Below, one piece after another: positions 48,158 to 57,225 of a stretch of 64,000 bases of DNA. How positions within the stretch are numbered: position 1 is the stretch's first letter; every line of letters starts with the position of its first letter. Under the pieces are notes generated by a model that saw only the letters and a list, made by a program, of their open reading frames with translations, had not been told where the DNA came from and made no database searches. A program made the translations under genes and the position numbers. The DNA comes from Streptomyces sp. M41(2017) (GTDB lineage Bacteria > Actinomycetota > Actinomycetes > Streptomycetales > Streptomycetaceae): assembly GCF_002078175.1 (NCBI RefSeq), contig NZ_MWFK01000001.1, positions 62,001-126,000 on the forward strand. The letters are read 5' to 3'.

Positions 48158-49162
48158 TCACTCGGCGGCGTCCTCACGGATGCGTTGCGCTCCCCGCAGC
48201 CGGGCGGGTGCCGCTCGCCGGTTCTCGGCGACCTCTTCCTCGGTGGGAAGTTCGGCACCGCGGGTGAGGAGCTTGAGCCGGGGCTGGTACCGCTCGGGGA
48301 CGACGGGCAGTCCGGGCGGCGCGGTGTTGGCGGCGCCGGCCGCGAACACCTGCTTGACGAGCCGGTCCTCCAGCGAGTGGTACGACAGCACGGCGACGCG
48401 TCCGCCGACGGCCAGCGTCTTCACCGCCGCGGGGACGGCCCGCTCCAGGACGCTGAGTTCGCCGTTGACCTCGATGCGCAGCGCCTGGAACGTCCGCTTG
48501 GCCGGGTTGCCGCCGGTGCGCTTGGCCGCCTGGGGCAGCGCGTCGCGGATCAGCTCGACGAGGCGGGCGCTGTTGGTGAACGGCTCCTTGTCGCGCTCGC
48601 GCACGACGGCGGAGACGATCCGCTTGGCCTGCTTCTCCTCGCCGTACGCGCGCAGGATCCGCACGAGTTCGCCGGGCGGGTAGGTGTTGAGGACCTCGGC
48701 GGCGCTCATGCCGGTCGTCTGGTCCATGCGCATGTCGAGCGGCGCGTCCTGCGCGTACGCGAACCCGCGGTCGGCCTCGTCGAGCTGCATGGAGGAGACG
48801 CCGAGGTCGAACAGGATGCCCTGGACGCGCGGGATGTCCAGGCGGTCCAGCACGTCGGGGAGTTCGTCGTAGACGGCGTGCACCAGGGAGGCCCGGTCGC
48901 CGAAGGGTGCGAGGCGTTCCCCGGAGAGGCGCAGCGCCTCCTTGTCGCGGTCCAGGGCGACGAGCCGTACGTCGGGGAACCGGGTGAGGAGTGCCTCGCT
49001 GTGACCGCCGAGGCCCAGCGTGCAGTCGACGACCACGGCTCCGGGCTCGGTGAGGGCCGGGGCGAGCATGTCCAGGCACCGCCGGAGCATGACCGGGACG
49101 TGCCGCTGTCCCTCCGGTCGCCCGCTGCCGTCCTCGGTCGGAAGCGCTTCGCGCCCTTGCAT
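48158..49162 (-). CDS. rsmH: 16S rRNA (cytosine1402-N4)-methyltransferase
   Basis: 334 residues. SAM-dependent methyltransferase of the MraW family: [28 protein letters not shown] (SAM loop), [31 protein letters not shown], and [17 protein letters not shown] at 49162 was chosen because GAGAGGG lies six bases upstream; another in-frame start 36 bases earlier lacks this. First gene of the dcw cluster here; no mraZ precedes it. Confidence 0.95.
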   Translation of the reverse strand: MQGREALPTEDGSGRPEGQRHVPVMLRRCLDMLAPALTEPGAVVVDCTLGLGGHSEALLTRFPDVRLVALDRDKEALRLSGERLAPFGDRASLVHAVYDELPDVLDRLDIPRVQGILFDLGVSSMQLDEADRGFAYAQDAPLDMRMDQTTGMSAAEVLNTYPPGELVRILRAYGEEKQAKRIVSAVVRERDKEPFTNSARLVELIRDALPQAAKRTGGNPAKRTFQALRIEVNGELSVLERAVPAAVKTLAVGGRVAVLSYHSLEDRLVKQVFAAGAANTAPPGLPVVPERYQPRLKLLTRGAELPTEEEVAENRRAAPARLRGAQRIREDAAE

Positions 49163-49383
49163 TCCGGGCCCTCTCAGGTCCGGCGCGGCGATACGCACCG
49201 CCGGGTCCCCACCCGCTCGGGAAGGGGAGGCCTGCTGGCGCCGGATGAGAGGCGTCAGCCGACCGGGAGCGGGAGGAGGCCGAGCCGTACGTACGCGCCG
49301 CGCACGTGGGGAGACGCCGGAAAGTCGCCGGGTCTCCAGGGAAGTCAGTCCAGCGGGGAGAGCCTCGCCTCCCGCTTCGCGTC
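49163..49383. other. Long leader between the putative dcw promoter and rsmH
   Basis: About 220 bases without an open frame having a ribosome binding site. mraZ, which precedes rsmH in many bacteria, is absent. I see no riboswitch-like motif. Confidence 0.6.
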
Positions 49384-49411
49384 ACTTTAGTCCACGGTGT
49401 CGCGCGGTCAA
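49384..49411 (-). promoter_or_regulatory. HrdB-type promoter for the dcw cluster
   Basis: On the minus strand TTGACC (49411-49406), 16 bases, then TAAAGT (49389-49384). Both hexamers match the vegetative consensus well. Transcription would start near 49376, about 214 bases upstream of rsmH. The spacer contains GACAC. Confidence 0.65.
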
Positions 49412-49574
49412 TCAACCGGCCTGCGCGTCGCGGGCACCACTCGGAACGAAGCCGCATATCGGCATGAATCACCCGTACGGGCTGACCGTCACCGCCCGTG
49501 TGGATTAGCTCACAACAAGCCGCGATGGCGTTCTTTGTCCCCTCTCACAGCAGGACTACTCCGCACGTGACCAG

Positions 49575-49580
49575 TAACGT
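49575..49580 (+). promoter_or_regulatory. Candidate -10 for a leaderless carbonic anhydrase gene
   Basis: TAACGT ends 7 bases before the ATG at 49588 and no Shine-Dalgarno is present between them. Confidence 0.4.
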
Positions 49581-49587
49581 CGTGGCT

Positions 49588-50136
49588 ATGACGACCTCTG
49601 CATCCGTTCCCACCGAACCCGAAGGCGCCATAGCCGCGGACCGCACCGTCACGGACCGGCTCGTCGACGCGAACGGGCAGTACGCCTCCGCGTTCACCGA
49701 CCCGGGGATGGACGCCCGCCCGGTGCTGCACGTCGCCGTGGTCGCGTGCATGGACGCCCGGCTGGACCTGCACGCCGCGCTCGGCCTGGAACTCGGCGAC
49801 TGCCACACCATCCGCAACGCGGGCGGCGTGGTCACCGACGACGTGATCCGTTCCCTCACCATCAGCCAGCGGGCGCTCGGCACCCGCAGCGTGGTCCTCA
49901 TCCACCACACCGGCTGCGGCCTGGAATCCCTCACCGAGGAGTTCCGCCACGACCTGGAGATGGAGGTCGGCCAGCGCCCCGCGTGGGCAGTCGAGGCCTT
50001 CCGGGACGTCGAGCAGGACGTACGCCAGTCGATGCAGCGCGTGCGCACCTCCCCGTTCCTGGTGCACACCGACGACGTGCGCGGCTTCGTCTTCGACGTC
50101 ACCACGGGTCTGCTCCGCGAGATCGACCCCGCCTGA
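49588..50136 (+). CDS. Beta-class carbonic anhydrase
   Basis: 182-residue zinc enzyme hydrating CO2 to bicarbonate. The zinc ligands fit the beta class: CMDAR (Cys, Asp-Arg dyad) and IHHTGCG (His, Cys), with NAGGVVTDDVIRSLTIS between. Short form as in actinobacterial paralogues. ATG at 49588 (MTTSASVPTEP) preferred; a GTG 21 bases upstream is possible. Divergent from rsmH. Confidence 0.93.
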   Translation: MTTSASVPTEPEGAIAADRTVTDRLVDANGQYASAFTDPGMDARPVLHVAVVACMDARLDLHAALGLELGDCHTIRNAGGVVTDDVIRSLTISQRALGTRSVVLIHHTGCGLESLTEEFRHDLEMEVGQRPAWAVEAFRDVEQDVRQSMQRVRTSPFLVHTDDVRGFVFDVTTGLLREIDPA

Positions 50137-50401
50137 CCCTCGGCCCGCGAAGCCCCAGGTCGCCGCGGTCGTCACCGCGTGGGACCCTCTCTTCACGAAA
50201 AACCCCGGCCTCACGGTGCCCAAAGGACCGTAAGAGCTGACATATCGCGGCCAGTTGTCCACAGGCGAGTGACACGAACCGGTAACGGCAACAAGAATGC
50301 GGGTGTGGCGTCACGCGGAACTGTTCGCGCGTGGTGTCCGTGTTTCGGGGTGGGCCGGTCCGCACAGGGCGTCGGCCCGTGAAAGGGCCGAGGAGGGCCG
50401 G

Positions 50402-51439
50402 GTGACGACCTATGACGATCGAGCGAGCCTCACTGATCTGACCGCCACTGCGGAGCGTGTCCGCAGTTCGGTGGAAGGAGTGATCGAAGGCAAGCCTGAG
50501 GTCGTACGGCTTTCGCTGACCGTGCTGCTCGCCGAGGGACATCTCCTGATCGAGGATGTCCCCGGCGTCGGCAAGACCATGCTGGCCAAGGCACTGGCGC
50601 GGTCCATCGACTGCTCGGTGCGGCGTATCCAGTTCACACCCGACCTGTTGCCGTCGGACATCACCGGTGTCTCCATCTGGGACCAGCAGCGGCGTGACTT
50701 CGAGTTCAAGCCGGGTGCAATCTTCGCGCAGATCGTGATCGGCGACGAGATCAACCGCGCCTCGCCCAAGACGCAGTCCGCGCTCCTGGAGTCGATGGAG
50801 GAGCGGCAGGTCACCATCGACGGGCAGACCTACGAACTGCCCAGCCCGTTCATGGTGGTCGCCACCCAGAACCCGGTCGAGATGGAGGGCACCTACCCCC
50901 TCCCGGAGGCCCAGCGGGACCGCTTCATGGCCCGCGTCTCCATCGGCTACCCGAGCGCCGAGGCCGAACTGCAGATGCTGGACGTGCACGGCGGGGTGAA
51001 CCCGCTGGACGACCTCCAGCCCGTCGCCCACGCGCACGACATCGTCAAGCTGATCGACGCGGTCCGCACGGTCCACGTCGCCGACCCCGTCCGCCGGTAC
51101 GCGGTGGACCTGGTGGCCGCCACCCGCACCCATCCGGACCTCAGACTCGGCGCCTCGCCGCGTGCGACGCTGCACCTGCTGCGCGCCGCCAAGGCGTCCG
51201 CCGCCCTCAGCGGCCGTGACTACGCCCTGCCGGACGACGTGCAGGCGCTCGCCGTCGCGGTCCTGGCGCACCGCCTGCTGCCCACGGCCCAGGCACAGCT
51301 GAACCGGCGAACGGCCGAGCAGGTCGTCCTGGAGATCCTCCAGCACACCGCCATCCCCGCCGCACCCCAGCAGCAGTCCGGTCTCACGATGGGCCGGGGG
51401 GCACCCACGTTCGGCCAGCAGCCGCCCCGGAGGCTCTGA
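50402..51439 (+). CDS. MoxR-type AAA+ ATPase
   Basis: 345-residue chaperone-like ATPase. Walker A LIEDVPGVGKTMLAKAL, Walker B FAQIVIGDEINRASPKTQSALLESMEERQV, sensor 1 VVATQNPVEMEGTYPLPEAQRDRF and a C-terminal lid with SPRATLHLLRAAKA. GTG at 50402 with GAGGAGG upstream. Its stop shares a base with the next start (TGATG), so the MoxR-DUF58-transglutaminase genes form one coupled operon; MoxR proteins often help mature metal or complex assembly via such partners. Confidence 0.95.
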   Translation: MTTYDDRASLTDLTATAERVRSSVEGVIEGKPEVVRLSLTVLLAEGHLLIEDVPGVGKTMLAKALARSIDCSVRRIQFTPDLLPSDITGVSIWDQQRRDFEFKPGAIFAQIVIGDEINRASPKTQSALLESMEERQVTIDGQTYELPSPFMVVATQNPVEMEGTYPLPEAQRDRFMARVSIGYPSAEAELQMLDVHGGVNPLDDLQPVAHAHDIVKLIDAVRTVHVADPVRRYAVDLVAATRTHPDLRLGASPRATLHLLRAAKASAALSGRDYALPDDVQALAVAVLAHRLLPTAQAQLNRRTAEQVVLEILQHTAIPAAPQQQSGLTMGRGAPTFGQQPPRRL

Positions 51440-52800
51440 TGAGCCACGGGGGCCCGGAGCACACCGCCGAGGAGGACAAGGGCGGGCTGCGCACCGCGCT
51501 CGCCGGGCTCACCACACGCGGGCGGTCCTTTCTGGCCGCCGGCGTGGCCGCCGCGATCTGCGCCTACGTCCTCGGGCAGAGCGACCTGCTCCGGGTCGGC
51601 CTGCTCCTCGCCGTGCTGCCGCTGGTCTGCGCCACCGTGCTGTACCGCACCCGCTACCGGGTCGCCGGCAGCCGCAGGCTCTCCCCCGGGCGCGTGCCCG
51701 CCGGCTCGGAGGCCCGCGTCCACCTGCGCATGGAGAACGTCTCGCGGCTCTCCACGGGACTGCTGATGCTCCAGGACCGCGTGCCGTACGTGCTCGGTCC
51801 GCGTCCCCGGTTCGTGCTGGACCGGGTGGAGGCGGGCGGACGCCGCGAGGTGTCCTACCGGGTGCGCTCGGACCTGCGCGGCCGGTACCCCCTGGGCCCG
51901 CTGCAGCTGCGCCTGACGGACCCGTTCGGGATGTGCGAGCTGACCCGTTCCTTCTCGACGTACGACACCCTGACGGTCATCCCCCGCGTGGAGGCGCTGC
52001 CGCCGGTGCGGCTGGCCGGCGAGGCCAAGGGGTACGGGGACGGACGGCAGCGGTCGCTGGCGCTCGCCGGCGAGGACGACATCATCCCGCGCGGGTACCG
52101 CTACGGCGACGACCTGCGCCGCGTGCACTGGCGGCTCACCGCGCGCTACGGCGAGCTGATGGTCCGTCGCGAGGAGCAGCCCCAGCGCTCCCGCTGCACG
52201 GTGCTGCTCGACACCCGGGGCGTCGCCTTCCGGGGCGCGGGCCCCGACTCGGCCTTCGAGTGGGCCGTCGCGGGCGCTGCGTCGACGCTGGTGCACATGC
52301 TCGAACGGGGCTTCTCCGTGCGGCTGTTGACGGACACCGGCAGCTCGGTCCCCGGCGAGGGCGCCGAGGGTTTCACGGGCGCCAGCCAGGAGTCCGCGGA
52401 CGCCGCCGGAATGATGATGGACACGCTCGCCGTGATCGACCACTCGGACGGTACGGGCCTGTCCCCCGCGTACGACGTGCTGCGCGGCGGGAACGAGGGG
52501 CTGCTGATCGCCTTTCTCGGGGACCTCGACGAGGAACAGGCCTCGGTGCTGGGCAAGATGCGCCAACGCAGCGGCGGGGCCGTCGCGTTCCTGCTGGACA
52601 GTGAGTCCTGGGTGCGGGAACCCTCCGACGTGTCCGGCCCGTTGGACAGGAGCGAGGACCGCTTGCGCATGTTGCGTGAGGCGGGCTGGACCGCCGTCAC
52701 GGTGCCGCGGGGGGTGCCCCTCGCCGAGCTGTGGCGGGAGGCGGACCGCCTGCGCACGCACATGGCGTCGACGGGGACGACCACGGGGGGTGGCATATGA
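51439..52800 (+). CDS. DUF58 domain protein
   Basis: 453 residues. Two N-terminal membrane helices (SFLAAGVAAAICAYVLG, VGLLLAVLPLVCATVLY), a beta-rich middle region with RVHLRMENVSRLSTG, and the DUF58 core EDDIIPRGYRYGDDLRRVHWRLTARYGELMVRREEQPQRS followed by a von Willebrand A-like part (CTVLLDTRG). DUF58 proteins are standard partners of MoxR ATPases. ATG start overlapping the MoxR stop by one base; its own stop overlaps the next start as ATGA. Confidence 0.93.
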   Translation: MSHGGPEHTAEEDKGGLRTALAGLTTRGRSFLAAGVAAAICAYVLGQSDLLRVGLLLAVLPLVCATVLYRTRYRVAGSRRLSPGRVPAGSEARVHLRMENVSRLSTGLLMLQDRVPYVLGPRPRFVLDRVEAGGRREVSYRVRSDLRGRYPLGPLQLRLTDPFGMCELTRSFSTYDTLTVIPRVEALPPVRLAGEAKGYGDGRQRSLALAGEDDIIPRGYRYGDDLRRVHWRLTARYGELMVRREEQPQRSRCTVLLDTRGVAFRGAGPDSAFEWAVAGAASTLVHMLERGFSVRLLTDTGSSVPGEGAEGFTGASQESADAAGMMMDTLAVIDHSDGTGLSPAYDVLRGGNEGLLIAFLGDLDEEQASVLGKMRQRSGGAVAFLLDSESWVREPSDVSGPLDRSEDRLRMLREAGWTAVTVPRGVPLAELWREADRLRTHMASTGTTTGGGI

Positions 52801-55193
52801 GCGGGCGGGCCCGACTGGCCGTGTGCGCGACCGCGGCCACACTGATGGCCTCCTGCGCGCTGCTGCCGCTGGTGGACCCGGCGACCTGGCTCTTCCAGGC
52901 CGCGTTCCTGCTGGCCGTCCAGAGCGGTGTGGGCGCCCTGACGCGGCGGGTGCCGCTGGCCCGGCCGCTGACCGTGGCCGTGCAGGCGCTGGTGACGCTG
53001 ATGATGCTGACCCTGGTCTTCGCCCGTCGGCAGGCCGTCGCCCTGATCGTGCCCGGCCCGGAGGCGTTCCAGCACCTGGGAACCCTCCTCCAGGCGGGCA
53101 CCGACGACGTCGGCAGGTACTCGATCCCGGCCCCGCTGTCCGACGGCATCCGGCTGATGCTGGTCGGCGGTGTCCTGGTGATCGGGCTCGCGGTGGACGC
53201 CCTCGCGGTGACCTATCGCAGCGCCGCCCCCGCCGGACTGCCGCTGCTCGCGCTGTACTCGGTCGCCGCCGGTCTCGCCGGTGGCGGCGCGGCCTGGCTG
53301 TGGTTCCTGCTCGCCGCGGCCGGCTATCTGATGCTTCTGCTGGCCGAGGGCCGCGACCGGCTCTCGCAGTGGGGCCGTGTCTTCGGCGGCGCCCCGCGCG
53401 CGCCCGGCCCGGACCTCGCCACCGGCGCCGTCGCGCCCGTCAGGACGGGGCGGCGGATCGGCGCCGTCGCGCTGGGTATCGCCCTGGTCGTGCCGCTCGC
53501 CCTGCCCTCCCTGGAGGGCGGTCTGCTGGACGGCACGGGGCGGGGCGTGGGGAACGGCCCCGGAGGCGGCGGCACCATCTCCGCCGTGAACCCGCTGGTC
53601 TCGCTCCGCGACAGTCTGAACGTGGACGAGGACCGCACGGTCATGACCTATCGCACCAACACGAACGAGACGCAGGACCTGTATCTGCGGATCGTCTCGC
53701 TGGACGACTTCGACGGCACGGCCTGGAAGCCGGCCCAGCGGCACATCCAGGAGGTGCCGAAGACGTTCCCGGCGCCGATCGGTCTCGGCGGTGACGTCCG
53801 GCGGTCCGCGATCCAGACCCGCATCTCGGCGGCCGAGTGGTACGGGCAGGACTGGCTCCCGATGCCCTATCCGGCCAGCAAGGTCGACATCAGCGGCTCC
53901 TGGCGGTACGAGCCCGTGGGGCGCACCCTCGTCGGCGACCACGGCCAGAACACCCGTGGTGTGCAGTACCAGGTGACGAGCCTGATGGTGCAGCCGACGG
54001 CGCAGCAGCTGGCGGACGCTCCGCCCCCTCCGGCCTCCCTGAAGCGGGAGTTCACGAAGGTGCCGGAGTCGTTGCCCGCGGTCGTCGCGAACACGGCCCG
54101 CAAGGTCACCCGTGGCTCGGCCAACCAGTACGAGCAGGCGGTCAAACTCCAGGACTACTTCGCCGTCAGCGGCAATTTCCGGTACGACACCCAGGTGCAG
54201 GCCGGCAGCGGCTCCGCCGCGATCGCCCGGTTCCTGAAGGAGAAGGAGGGCTTCTGCGTCCACTTCTCCTTCGCGATGGCGGCGATGGCACGGACGCTGG
54301 GGATCCCGGCCCGCGTGGCGGTCGGTTTCACTCCGGGCACCCCGCAGGCCGACGGATCGATGTCGGTGGGGCTGCGGGACGCGCACGCCTGGCCCGAGCT
54401 GTACTTCGAGGGGGTGGGCTGGACCCGCTTCGAGCCGACCCCCAGCCGGGGCACGGTGCCGGCGTACACGCAGTCGGACACCCCGGGCAATGACCTGCCG
54501 GTGGTGCCGAGGCCGTCCGACTCGGCGTCCTCGGCGCCCTCCACGGCCCCGTCGGCCAGCGAGAGCTGCTCGACGCAGTTGCGGAAGCTGCAGGCCTGCC
54601 CGAGCGAGTCCTCGGCGGCGGCGATCGGCCCGTCCGACGACGACTGGCCCTGGTTCAAGATCCTCGCGCTCACCCTGGCCGGCCTTCTCGTCCTGGGTCT
54701 GCCGCTGCTGCCGATGCTCTGGCGGATGAGGGTCCGTGCCGTGCGGCTCGGCGGCCACGGCCGCACCGAGGCCGATGTCCCGGCGTACACGCTGGCGGCC
54801 TGGCTGGAGGTGACGGACACGGCGTGGGACCACGGGATCGCGCCGGAGGAGTCGCAGACCCCGAGAAAGGCAGCCGAGCGGATCGCCCGGCTGGGCGAGT
54901 TCGGGCCGGAGGCCTCGGCCTCGGTGCACCGGCTGGCCGCGGCCGTGGAGCAGGTGCTCTACGCTCCGCGTCCCCGCCCGGTGACGGGTCTCGCGGAGGA
55001 CGCGCGCCGGATCGAGGGGGCCTTGAGAGCCTCCGCGAGCCGTCCCGCACGACTGCGTGCTCTTCTCGCCCCGCGTTCGGCCGTCCGGGTGGCCTGGTCC
55101 ACGGCGGCAGCCTGGACCACGTTCAGAACGCGCCTGTCGGCCCGTCTGGACGCCGTCCTCCGTCGCCCCCGCCCGTCGGGCCAGAATCCCTGA
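52797..55193 (+). CDS. Membrane transglutaminase-like protein (TgpA type)
   Basis: 798 residues: a bundle of about six N-terminal helices (residues 5-190), an extracytoplasmic region, and a transglutaminase core with catalytic Cys in KEKEGFCVHFSFAMAAMARTLGIPARVAVGF, His in LRDAHAWPELYFEGVGW and a following Asp/Glu. A late membrane helix (ILALTLAGLLVLGLPLLPMLW) precedes a cytoplasmic DUF4129-like domain. Related to Pseudomonas TgpA. Third gene of the MoxR-DUF58 operon, next to the dcw cluster. A wall-related role is plausible but only inferred. Confidence 0.94.
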   Translation: MSGRARLAVCATAATLMASCALLPLVDPATWLFQAAFLLAVQSGVGALTRRVPLARPLTVAVQALVTLMMLTLVFARRQAVALIVPGPEAFQHLGTLLQAGTDDVGRYSIPAPLSDGIRLMLVGGVLVIGLAVDALAVTYRSAAPAGLPLLALYSVAAGLAGGGAAWLWFLLAAAGYLMLLLAEGRDRLSQWGRVFGGAPRAPGPDLATGAVAPVRTGRRIGAVALGIALVVPLALPSLEGGLLDGTGRGVGNGPGGGGTISAVNPLVSLRDSLNVDEDRTVMTYRTNTNETQDLYLRIVSLDDFDGTAWKPAQRHIQEVPKTFPAPIGLGGDVRRSAIQTRISAAEWYGQDWLPMPYPASKVDISGSWRYEPVGRTLVGDHGQNTRGVQYQVTSLMVQPTAQQLADAPPPPASLKREFTKVPESLPAVVANTARKVTRGSANQYEQAVKLQDYFAVSGNFRYDTQVQAGSGSAAIARFLKEKEGFCVHFSFAMAAMARTLGIPARVAVGFTPGTPQADGSMSVGLRDAHAWPELYFEGVGWTRFEPTPSRGTVPAYTQSDTPGNDLPVVPRPSDSASSAPSTAPSASESCSTQLRKLQACPSESSAAAIGPSDDDWPWFKILALTLAGLLVLGLPLLPMLWRMRVRAVRLGGHGRTEADVPAYTLAAWLEVTDTAWDHGIAPEESQTPRKAAERIARLGEFGPEASASVHRLAAAVEQVLYAPRPRPVTGLAEDARRIEGALRASASRPARLRALLAPRSAVRVAWSTAAAWTTFRTRLSARLDAVLRRPRPSGQNP

Positions 55194-55200
55194 GCGACAC

Positions 55201-55242
55201 GGAGCCCGGCCGCAGATCTCGCACGATCCGCGGCCGGGCTCC
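55201..55242 (+). terminator. Hairpin terminator of the MoxR-DUF58-transglutaminase operon
   Basis: GGAGCCCGGCCGC and GCGGCCGGGCTCC pair perfectly around a 16-base loop, seven bases after the operon's last stop. No T-run. Confidence 0.7.
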
Positions 55243-55443
55243 GGTCTGTCGCGCCTCCCACGGCGGTGGCCCGTGGGCCCTCGGGCCGGGGCACCGCCCG
55301 GCGGCAGGCCGCACGGGCCGTCGATCATCGGGCGCAGACGTCAAGGGCCCGGCGTGGGCGGTTACCGCGATGCCCGGCCCAGGCCCGGAGAACGCCCGCG
55401 TGAGTCCGCACCGCGGGGCGTGGAAGGTGCCTGAACGCATGCC

Positions 55444-55481
55444 TGAGGGGGCGTCCACCCGATCGGGTGGACGCCCCCTCA
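55444..55481. terminator. Perfect 38-bp palindrome downstream of the DUF3040 gene
   Basis: The 19-base half TGAGGGGGCGTCCACCCGA is followed directly by its reverse complement. It lies 33 bases after the DUF3040 stop on the minus strand and between convergent genes; the 200 bases between it and the preceding hairpin contain nothing I recognise. Confidence 0.7.
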
Positions 55482-55513
55482 CGTACAAGGTCTTCGGCTA
55501 CGACACCGGAGGT

Positions 55514-55915
55514 CTACTGACCGCCCTGTTGTTCGTCGCGACGACGCTGCCAGCGCTGTTCGATCCGATCCATCACGGACCGGCGTTGCCGGCCCTGACG
55601 GCGAGCGGCGGGCGAACCCGCAGCGGTCGGCTGTTCACCCGGCTTGGGAGCTTTGCGCCAGCCGGTGACGGCGAGCACCGCGCAGCCCAGCATGACGAGG
55701 AAGCCCACCACGCTCAGCCAGATCTGAACTGCGACCATTCCAGCCATGAGGAGCGCGATACCCACCAGGAAGCCCGCGACCGCCTGGTAGACCCGTCGCC
55801 GGGTGTACGTACGCAGCCCGCTTCCCTCAAGCGCTGTCGCGAACTTGGGATCTTCGGCGTACAGCGCTCGCTCCATCTGCTCGAGCATTCGCTGCTCGTG
55901 CTCCGAGAGCGGCAC
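55514..55915 (-). CDS. DUF3040 family small membrane protein
   Basis: 133 residues beginning PLSEHEQRMLEQMERALYAEDPKFATAL, the diagnostic DUF3040 start, followed by two hydrophobic helices (VYQAVAGFLVGIALLMAGMVAV, LSVVGFLVMLGCAVLAVTGW) and a basic tail (RRQGRQRRSVMDRIEQRWQRRRD). Found throughout actinobacteria near division genes; function unknown. GTG at 55915 has GAGGAGG at a spacing of 6; the frame remains open upstream without conservation. Confidence 0.93.
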   Translation of the reverse strand: MPLSEHEQRMLEQMERALYAEDPKFATALEGSGLRTYTRRRVYQAVAGFLVGIALLMAGMVAVQIWLSVVGFLVMLGCAVLAVTGWRKAPKPGEQPTAAGSPAARRQGRQRRSVMDRIEQRWQRRRDEQQGGQ

Positions 55916-56189
55916 GGAGTCCTCCTCATCGTGCAGTCGCCGGGGCGACCGGGGGTCCCCTTCAGGATAGGCAGGGAATCGCCCCCGTGAAACCCGCCCC
56001 TCTACGCCAATCCGCCAACCGGAACCCGCCATGGCACCCCGATCCACTGAGGCGTGCATTCCCCAGCGAACGGTCCGTCATGCCGGACGGTCTCCCTCGA
56101 TCATACGGCGCCGAGCACACGATCGGGTGGTCTGTGGCGTACTCCATCTGACGCCGAGCCCCTGATCAGCGGCGCACCACGGGAGGCAC

Positions 56190-56960
56190 TCAGCCCTCGA
56201 CGGCCCCGCGGGCCTCACCGAGCACATGGAGCTGTGTGGCCACGGAGTGGAAGGCGGCGAGCTCGGCCGCCGCGGCCTCCAGCTTCAGAAGCGCCTCCAG
56301 CGCGCCCGGCTCGGTGTCCACCAGGACTCCCGGGACCAGGTCCGCGAAGACCCGGACCCCGTGCACGGCGGCCACGTGCAGGCCCGCGCCGGTGACCAGA
56401 GCGGTGAGCTGTTCGGCGGTGAAACGGTGCGGAACAGGATCACTCTCACCCCAGCGTCCGTCCGGGTCGTCCAGGGCGTGTCGCGCCTCCTTGAAGTGAC
56501 CGGCGAGGGCACGGGAGAGCACGGCGCCGCCCAGTCCCGCGGCGAGGAGGCTGAGGACGCCCTCGGGCCGCAGGGCGTCCACCACGTTGCGGACGCCTTC
56601 GGCCGAGCTGTCCACGTACTCCAGGACGCCGTGGCACAGCACCGCGTCGTAGCCGCCGCGGTCGACCACGTCGAAGAGTCCGTGCGCGTCGCCCTGGACG
56701 CCCTGCACGCGGTCGTCCACGCCGGCCTCGGCGGCGCGGCGCTCCAGTGCGAAGAGCGCGTTCGGGCTGGGGTCGACGACGGTGACCCGGTGTCCGAGGC
56801 GGGCGACCGGCACGGCGAAGTTGCCGCTGCCGCCTCCGGTGTCCAGGACGTCGAGCGACTCCCGCCCGGTGGCCTTGACCCGGCGGTCGAGGGCGTCCTT
56901 GAGGACCTCCCAGACCACGGCGGTACGGAGAGAAGCGCGGGGGCGCATCGGGTCCGACAC
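56190..56960 (-). CDS. SAM-dependent class I methyltransferase
   Basis: 256 residues. SAM-binding motif I is LDVLDTGGGSGNFAVPVARLGHRVTVVDPSPNAL; motif II/III include QGDAHGLF, YDAVLCHGVLEYV and VVDALRPEGVLSLLAAG. The layout resembles CmoA/SmtA-like enzymes, but the acceptor cannot be deduced. GTG start with GAGGAG upstream. Same strand as the DUF3040 gene, 274 bases apart. Confidence 0.9.
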   Translation of the reverse strand: MSDPMRPRASLRTAVVWEVLKDALDRRVKATGRESLDVLDTGGGSGNFAVPVARLGHRVTVVDPSPNALFALERRAAEAGVDDRVQGVQGDAHGLFDVVDRGGYDAVLCHGVLEYVDSSAEGVRNVVDALRPEGVLSLLAAGLGGAVLSRALAGHFKEARHALDDPDGRWGESDPVPHRFTAEQLTALVTGAGLHVAAVHGVRVFADLVPGVLVDTEPGALEALLKLEAAAAELAAFHSVATQLHVLGEARGAVEG

Positions 56961-57144
56961 GGCAGTTGACTCCTCGGCGCGGCACCGCCTCGTGAACGGC
57001 GGAGCGATCTTCGGGCCCCCCGGCGGGAGGCAGCAGGCGCCTCCACCCTATTGCCTCCGCCGCCGTGGCCGATCCCCCGTCTCACGCGCGCCGGACCACG
57101 TGCCGGCCGGGTGCCGATCCCGTGCCCGTGGGGGCGCCCGTCGG

Positions 57145-57225
57145 GTGCGGATCGGACACCGGTCGGAGGCGGATCGGGTGCGGATCGGACGCGGATCGGA
57201 CGCGGACAGGACGCCGATCAGGTGC
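57145..57225. repeat. Imperfect tandem repeats of GCGGATCGGAC
   Basis: A run of related 11-17-base units (GGATCGG, GCGGATCGGACGC, GGACACCGG) fills this stretch upstream of the methyltransferase and overlapping the end of the HEPN gene. Noncoding for the first part; may be a slippage-prone patch or an extended terminator. Confidence 0.55.
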
